Below, one piece after another: positions 57,845-64,000 of a stretch of 64,000 nt of DNA. Where the stretch lies: NCBI RefSeq assembly GCF_037975245.1, contig NC_092576.1, positions 30,172,611 through 30,236,610 on the forward strand, in the 5' to 3' direction. Position 1 is the first letter of the stretch. Every line of letters begins with the position of its first letter. A program made the translations under genes and the position numbers. Under the pieces are notes generated by a model. That model did not search any database, was not told the origin of the DNA, and saw only the letters and a program-made list of their open reading frames with translations. The stretch is from Apostichopus japonicus (taxonomy: Eukaryota; Echinodermata; Holothuroidea; Aspidochirotida; Stichopodidae).

Positions 57845-58020
57845 CTTCACAATTTTACATCTCCTGCATATCCTGCCACCGTTGAAATGCACCTGAAAAC
57901 CTCCAATTTCGTGGGAACCTAAGTTGTCTGCGGACAACAAACGAGACAGTTCCTCTAAAATTGTGCTCCTGTCAATCTTCTTCCATGATTTTTAAGTCAT
58001 TGATAAGAGGAGCAAGCACG
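57845..58020 (-). pseudogene. Frameshifted remnant of another repeat-associated family
   Basis: The minus strand reads APLINDLKIMEED and FRGTVSFVV in one frame, then ADNLGSHEIGGFQVHFNGG and ICRRCK in the next. Words like 'A-D-N-L-x-x-H-x-x-G-G-F ... C-R-x-C' are characteristic of a multicopy uncharacterised protein family. At least one indel and a stop separate the pieces. Confidence 0.45.
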
Positions 58021-58564
58021 TCATCTAGGCTGGAACTTTAACAAATCATCTAGGCATATTTATTTGAAATATCCTTTATACCTCGACTACAAATTTAAGT
58101 AAGCTCCATATAAGCAAACAATGTTCTTGTTCTTGTATTTAAATTTGATTGAAATATTTTGTGTTTACACCAACAGCAAGTTGTCATGGCGTGTCACATC
58201 AACCAAGTAACAGCTAAAACTTCCAGATGAGTTGGATTGTCCCCAGGAAGTGAAGAGCCAAGCTTACACAACGTTTACTCCCATCTCTATTTGGGATCCC
58301 TCCCAACAACAATATGATATGTTGCTTTAGTATGAACTGGCCAAAAAAGAGTAAAATTTGAATTCAAAAGAAACAAGCTTAAAATCGTGAACACCTGAAA
58401 TACAAAATATACTTGGTTTAAAAATACTCACAATCACATGCCAATAACACACCATGATAAGCCTTGATTCTTAACTTACTACACACAGAGTTCCACAGCT
58501 CATCACGAATGAAATTCAAGACCATTTCCAGACCCATTTCAAGAGGGGCCGTCTCTATAGTCCT

Positions 58565-58643
58565 CCGTCTCATTGGTCCCGTCTCATTGGTCCCCGTCTC
58601 ATTGGTCCCCCGTCTCATTGGTCTCCCGTCTCATTGGTCCCCC
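58565..58643. repeat. Tandem repeat, ~17-bp unit, five copies
   Basis: Units of the form ccgtctcattggtccc follow one another with 1-2 bp length changes. The array directly continues the left inverted end, and only one unit is present at the right end (62572-62585). Confidence 0.85.
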
Positions 58644-58869
58644 TTAATGAAAAAACACTAACAAATTTGGGCCGTATCGTTTTTCTGGCAAAATTTGCCC
58701 ATGATTCACATGCGTCAACATTCTCGCACGCCGGGGTCCCTCTTACGGTTCAGACACTTGGACACCTTCCGTTACATCCTATTCATGACGTCCTAAAAAT
58801 GTCAGGTCATTTGCATATTCGGTTAATTAATTAAAATTCATTAACCTATCTGCCTTACACTAAATTACT

Positions 58870-59865
58870 CTATATACCGGGAAATACCGACTTTTATACT
58901 TTGGAGTGTTACCATGGTTACTGGGTTAGTCCGATTTCCCCATCTATTCAGGGTATCACCGCTAGGATGTCACCTGTCCGAAATAGGATGAAACTTGTAG
59001 GTGCGTTACTTCTCCGGGGTGGTAGTGGTGGCATTTTTGAAAAAATATAAAACGCTCATAATAATTAGTGTTACTACGTACGGAAAATCCCGACCCTTCT
59101 ACTTTGGAGCGTTACCATGGTTACTGGGTTGTTCCGATTACAGCCATCCTTTCAGGGTACCACCGCTAGGGTGTCCCCTTTCCAAAAGAAGGATGAAACT
59201 CGTAGGTGGTTCTCGGTGATAGGGGTAAATTTCAAAGAAAATCTGAAAAGGCATAATAATTTCCTATATACTTTTTTGAAAATCCCGACCCTTCTACTTT
59301 GGAGCGTTACTATGGTTACTGTGGTTGTTCGACTACGACCATCTTTTCGAGGTACCACCGCTAGGGTGTCCCCTTTCCAAAATAGGATGAACTTGTAGGT
59401 GCGTCTCTTCTCCGGGGTGGTGGGGGGGGGGTCATTTTGAAAAAAATCCGAAAGGTCATAATTACTGTTACTATATGTACGGGAAAATCACGACCTTTCT
59501 ACTTTGGAGCGTTACCATGGTTACTGGGGTGGTCCGATTACGGCCATCTTTTCGGGATACCACAGCTAGGGTGTCCCCTTTCCACATTTGAGTAAAACTT
59601 GTAGGTGGATTTCTCCTCCGGGGTGGTAGGGGGGTCAGTTTCGAAAATATCCGAAAAGCTATTAAGAATTAGTGTTACTATATAGGGGAAAATCACGACA
59701 TTTCCACTTTGGAGCGTTACCATGGTTACTGGGGTGGTCTGATTACGGCCATCTTTTCGGGGTATCACCGCTAGGGTGTCCCCTTTCCAAAATAGAATGA
59801 AACTCCTAGGTGTGTGACTTCTCCGGGGTGGTAGGGTGGTCATTTTGAGAAAAAAGTAAACAGTC
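58870..59865. repeat. Tandem repeat, ~200-bp unit, five copies
   Basis: The word ggagcgttaccatggttact recurs at about 58903, 59106, 59301, 59506 and 59711. Other landmarks are gctagggtgtcccctttcca and cttctccggggtggtag. Copies are 80-90% alike by eye. Small frames in it are repeated in each copy and are not genes. Confidence 0.85.
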
Positions 59866-59869
59866 AGCA

Positions 59870-62570
59870 AAAAAAGTCTCGGTAGCGTGCGCCATGGAAC
59901 ACCCGGAAGGCATTCAATTCCCCCACCACTCCCCACGCCTCCGAACCGCCAAAATAATATCAGATTCATCATCAGCGCCCCAAGAAGCACCAGAACAGGT
60001 GTTATTCGTTCGATTTTGGAGACACCCACTTGGGCTCGTGACCCCCTCCCAATGGTTTTTGCCCCCCATGCCCCTACACAACACCTAATTCAAAAATAAA
60101 CTTCAGAATCGTGATCAGCGTGTCGAGAACAACCAGAAAAAATACACTTGTCTTTGCGACAAAAATTATTTTCACCCCCAAAACCCTTACAGTTTTACAG
60201 TTTTTGACGAAATTGGCCAAAAAATGGATTTCGTCAAAATGACATCACATGGGGTAATCGATGCCCAGGAGCCCAAATCTGCAATTCCCAGGTCCATAGC
60301 TGCTTCCGTTCGAGAGATACGTGGTCCCAGAGACCCGAAAGAAATACGTGTTCTTCATACGTGCAAAACTTGGAAAACCCCCTCTTGTCAATCCCCCCCC
60401 CCCCGTCCTCTCTGAAGTACTCATCGACATGAAATTTTGACGTGTAGTAGAAGACACCCTCGTCATTGTCATACATCAATCGTGTAATTATCTGACCGGA
60501 AAAGGCTTTGTCTATATGATTTCTATCTGCGCCAAAAATAGGTGTTTTTGTCTTGAAAAGTTAAAAAAGTACCTCTTTTCGGTACCCCTTCCTTTCCACC
60601 GAGGGTATGTGACGGGGCTGAATTTTGGTTATATGGGAAAAGAGAGTCGTAGCTACGTGTAGACAACTGATATGGTAGCATTAATCTTCGGGAAGGGGGT
60701 ATAGTCTATACGTTTTTGAGGTCCCCCCAAAATAGATGTTTTTCACCGGTAGTAGCTATGATAACCCTAAACAAGCACGCCAGCGCCGACGTCAACATTG
60801 AAGTAGCTTTTCTTTACCACTTTAGGTCAAATGGAAATCAGGAAAAGTTATAATCGATGGATAGCCCTATCTGTGGCCGGATGTCCCGTTCCCACCGGGT
60901 CCCCGCTTTGGATGTAGCGTGACGTCACATCGACCCACTTTTCGACTCATCTGTACCCGTATCTCAACAACGGAACATCCGATCGTTTCCAAAATAGCAC
61001 CAATGGATTTGGCATGTCCGAAACTATCGAGAACAATATTTTCATGTATTATGCAACTTTTGTAATTGCTGACGTCATCGGTGATGGCGCTATTTTGGGC
61101 GAAAATGAAAATTCAGCCAATTTGCTCGATTTCTAGATTGTGATAGTACTGATAATTAGAGATTATATAGACGTCGTTTGATCCAATTACGGTCATTGAT
61201 TTGTTTTATATTTTTCATACTTTTGTGAAACATTGATGAAATTTTTTTAAATTCACAGAATCAATAGAACATGTCTTTATATATTTTTTCTGCTATTTAA
61301 AAGGCAATCGGTTATCTAGTTTTGTAATAATTGACGACTGCGTTTTGTGACGTCACTTCCGGTCAGAAAAAATAGGGTCAAAACCGGAACTTATTTTGTA
61401 CAGACTGAAACGATAAGTCTTCGGTGTGAGTTACAGGTCGATAGCTCATTCCTCCTGTCTCAGAAACGGACCCTAGGTAAAACTTTAAAGCGCCCTCATT
61501 ACGGAAGTAAACGACTTGACACAAGGTTAAGATGATCACGTCATAGTACGCATCATGTTACACCACGACACCAATTTGTGTCCCGAAAAAACCATATCGT
61601 GTACACACAGGAGTCGAATATGCTAACTCCAAGTTAACCCTAGGGGTTGGGGTTAACTTTGAGTGTCAGCCATCTTGGATTGGTATGACCTTAGGTCTAA
61701 AAACAAAATTCACCATTTTTGGTGGTCCGACTTATATATCATATCCAATAAAAAATATACAAAATTGATGAATTCAACTTTGGACCTCCGATTGAACCGA
61801 TGACCTCATGGCCGAAGTTTTTCAGGTGACCATTCCTTATGAAGTCAGACGTCATAGTAGCAAGTTTCGTGGAAATCGGTCACTCTCACGATTTTTGACG
61901 TTTGATCCCCCATAACACATGAACCGGAAGTGACATATACTTGCCCTTTGCATATGTCAGTGCCCTATTGTCCCAAAACATCCACAAAAAATTTGAAGGT
62001 CAAAGGTCAAAGTTTGCGATTTTCGACCTTAACCCTAGGGGTGGTCATTTACCCAAATAAAATTAAAAGGTAGTATACCAATTCACTTGAATTTTTTGGC
62101 TGTGATAAAAAGTCATGTGACCCAAACTGACCGGAAGTGTTGGTGGGTGTACCGTGACATCAGTTCAGCCCTTTGACCAAATATCGGCTCCTGTAACCCC
62201 CACTATTACATAAAAAAAAATTTGGTCACTTCCGGACAACTTTTCACATTTTTTTCACCTTGGGTCACACTACGCCCCGAGGCGCATGTTTTAGAAATTT
62301 ACCAAAATTTTGGGTAAAAATTTGTTTTGGAACCCCTAGGGGGTCCCGTGGGGTGGGGACTGACGAAAATTTTTTCGGAAGTTCGGACATTTTGGTCAAA
62401 TGGGACTTAAAAATGGACACTCGCGACCTGGGGTCCTAATTAGGGTTATGCTCACCAGGCCTCGAGGATTATTTCATTTTTGGTACTTAGACGGACATTT
62501 TCACTTCCTTACGGATTTTTTTTGGTGAGCTATTGTATTATTCTCTATTCTCTTAACACCACAAGGTGCA
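59870..62570. other. Non-coding interior of the 4.2-kb element
   Basis: No coding frame. Repeated cttccggt/accggaag and gacgtca words are scattered through it, notably at 61360, 61920, 62130 and 62230. Confidence 0.4.
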
Positions 62571-63139
62571 TGACCAATGAGACGGGATTATAGAGACGGC
62601 CCCTCTTGAAATGGGTCTGGAAAAGGTCGTGTATTTCATTTGTGATGAGCTGTGAGAGTTTAGTGTTTGAGTTTTTAATTAAGAGAGCCGTAAAAATGTA
62701 CGCACTGTAACGAAAGACAGCCTTTCCGTAGCATTTTGGGTCTGTTATACAATAACCAGTTATTTTCCATTTTCAGATTTCGATTTATTTTAAACCAGTA
62801 TAAATATCAAATCTTTACAAATATTTATAAATAGGTGTTCTTGCTAAGGTTAAACAAATGATATGGTAAATGGTGAAAAAAAAAAAAAAAGGAAAAAGTA
62901 AAGTGAAAGAAATAAGATTGTAAAATAGATTAAACATAAAATGATGAAACAGTCATTACTGAAACTATAATTAGGTTCTAAACTATCAAATTGTATAAAC
63001 ACTGATGCACAGTATATGAACGAATTTCTATACAGTTGAATTCTTTATTCGGGCAAGATATTTGGATTTCTGGGGGTTCTGGTTGACTTCACTAGATGAC
63101 TCATGAGTGGGACATGCAGTGGGTGTTTTTCGTCATTCC

Positions 63140-63640
63140 TGATTTTTAGCTCATACCAGCATGCTGGTGTGAGCTATTGTTACAGTGCGGCGTCTATTAC
63201 TCTATCCGTCAACAATTGTTAAAACCACTCCCACTCGCAGTGTTTAATGGAATTTCATGAAACTTGGACACAAGGACCATTGGGTATAGGGCCATCAGAG
63301 ATAGTCCGAAATTTGGGGTCAAAGGTCACCTGTGGGCCGTAATGGGCCATTTTGTGGATATAGGCAAAATGCTTCTTCTCCTACAGATTCCATGGTACAA
63401 TGCTGAGGGTTTGTCACGATAGTACTATGGAACTGTTACCTTCAGGGTGTTCATGAATTTGAGATCAAAGACGAACTAGGGGTCTTTTGTGGCCCGGGCC
63501 GCGGCCCTATATTTTCAAATTGCTTCCGTTCGTACAGTGTATGGCCAGTTATATTGAAACTTGGTCACAACGTTCGGAAAATTTAGGTCAAAGGTCATAT
63601 AGGGGGTCATCGGGGGTCATTGTTTCTAATATTTTCAAAT
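63140..63640. repeat. Dispersed repeat with 28-bp palindrome at its head
   Basis: 63148-63175 is a near-perfect palindrome centred on ccagcatgctgg. After it come two diverged copies of a unit with (a/t)tgaaacttgg, acaa and ggtcaaaggtca landmarks (63250-63340 and 63550-63620). This type of repeat is, from memory, widespread in marine invertebrate genomes. Confidence 0.55.
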
Positions 63641-63671
63641 ATCTCAATTTCCTCAAGATTTTGATGGATCA

Positions 63672-64000
63672 TATTCAAATTCATATTCAAATTCAAACTC
63701 CCATCGTTTCTTTAAAGCAATAAGAATAGTACAACAAAAGAGTAAGAGAGACCCTATTACAATTAAAATTGGCGATAAACATATAGGAGATACCGACGCA
63801 AAAATTAAAGAAATCAGCAAACATTTCGAAAAGACTTTTAACTGCAATATTCCAGATCCCAAACCAAACGTGTTTCCAGAGAAACTAAACACGCCCTTTG
63901 ATGAAGATGAAATTAAACAAGCAGTCTCATCCTTAAAAAATAATAAAACCCCAGGTTGTGACAAGGTCACAGCCGAACATCTCAAATATGCCCCATGCAC
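63672..64000 (+). pseudogene. LINE RT region, partial at right edge
   Basis: A plus-strand frame without an ATG is open to the window end. It carries IGDTDAKIKEISKHFEKTF, then FDEDEIKQAVSSLKNNKTPG and CDKVTAEHLKYAP. The 'I-x-x-A-V-x-x-L-K-N-N-K-x-P-G-x-D' block opens the reverse-transcriptase domain of many LINEs. It starts abruptly after a ttcaaattcatattcaaatt run, so the element is probably 5' truncated there. It continues outside the window, so its state is unknown. Confidence 0.6.

Larger units (their letters stand above)
58494..62654. mobile_element. ~4.2-kb ORF-free element with ~85-bp inverted ends
   Basis: 58494-58579 and 62572-62654 are inverted copies, close to 90% alike by eye, sharing atagagacggcccctcttga and aatgggtctgga. 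Between them no long frame is found. The interior has a 17-bp tandem array, five ~200-bp repeats and an A/T-rich part with many (a/c)ccggaagt words. It is probably a large non-autonomous DNA transposon. No target duplication was identified. Confidence 0.6.

Noticed and set aside
59117-60029. Frames of 93 and 163 codons on both strands
   Set aside because: They repeat with the 200-bp tandem units and have no motif.
1-64000. CRISPR array, tRNA, rRNA or bacterial operon
   Set aside because: The tandem repeats have no regular spacers, no cloverleaf was recognised, and introns and transposons show animal nuclear DNA.

Overview
This is eukaryotic, intron-containing animal DNA that is AT-rich and loaded with transposable elements. 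The repeat families and gene families (THAP-type transposases, non-LTR elements, tandem repeats carrying gacctttgacc-like motifs) suggest a marine invertebrate deuterostome such as an echinoderm. That is an impression, not a proof. I saw no rRNA, tRNA, CRISPR array or bacterial-style operon.

Layout. 1-692: C-terminal part of an XPG/FEN-like protein with a CXC cysteine tail. 0.78-1.38 kb: a ~175-bp tandem repeat. 1.7-3.7 kb (minus): three exons of a broken THAP gene. 4.36-10.07 kb (minus): a Ty3/gypsy element with most of gag and the protease missing and a shifted pol. 10.7-11.5 kb: repeats. 11.7-12.5 kb (minus): a HECT-like remnant. 12.6-13.8 kb (minus): a second gypsy fragment. 13.8-17.28 kb (minus): an L1/Tx1-like LINE broken by a 149-bp perfect fold-back. 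17.35-18.7 kb (minus): a 5'-truncated CR1/Rex-like LINE. 19.8-32 kb (minus): a long multi-exon gene whose product combines a Tudor/agenet-like start, a USP-like cysteine protease domain, an RNase H-fold transposase-like region, an IQ motif and a BRCT-like domain. Its introns hold duplicated tandem repeats and a MITE. 33.4-39.3 kb is mostly gene-free and contains a LINE 3' tail and a clear hAT-type MITE with an 8-bp target duplication.

39.33-57.16 kb is the most interesting part. It is bounded by related inverted ends, each flanked by TTAA. Inside are a nine-exon THAP/Kolobok-like transposase gene (plus strand, decayed), a three-exon gene encoding a domain like the P2X7 C-terminal cytoplasmic 'ballast' domain (minus strand, one nonsense codon), and exons of a third gene (plus strand). 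This looks like one large TTAA-type transposon carrying a ballast-domain cargo gene. The two genes converge tail to tail about 120 bp apart.

57.3-58.0 kb (minus): remnants of other repeat-associated coding families. 58.49-62.65 kb: a ~4.2-kb ORF-free element with ~85-bp inverted ends and an internal array of five ~200-bp repeats. 63.1-63.6 kb: a palindromic dispersed repeat. 63.67 kb to the right edge (plus): the start of a LINE reverse-transcriptase region.

Most coding sequence here is mobile and inactivated. Only the 19.8-32 kb gene keeps consistent splice phases with almost no damage.
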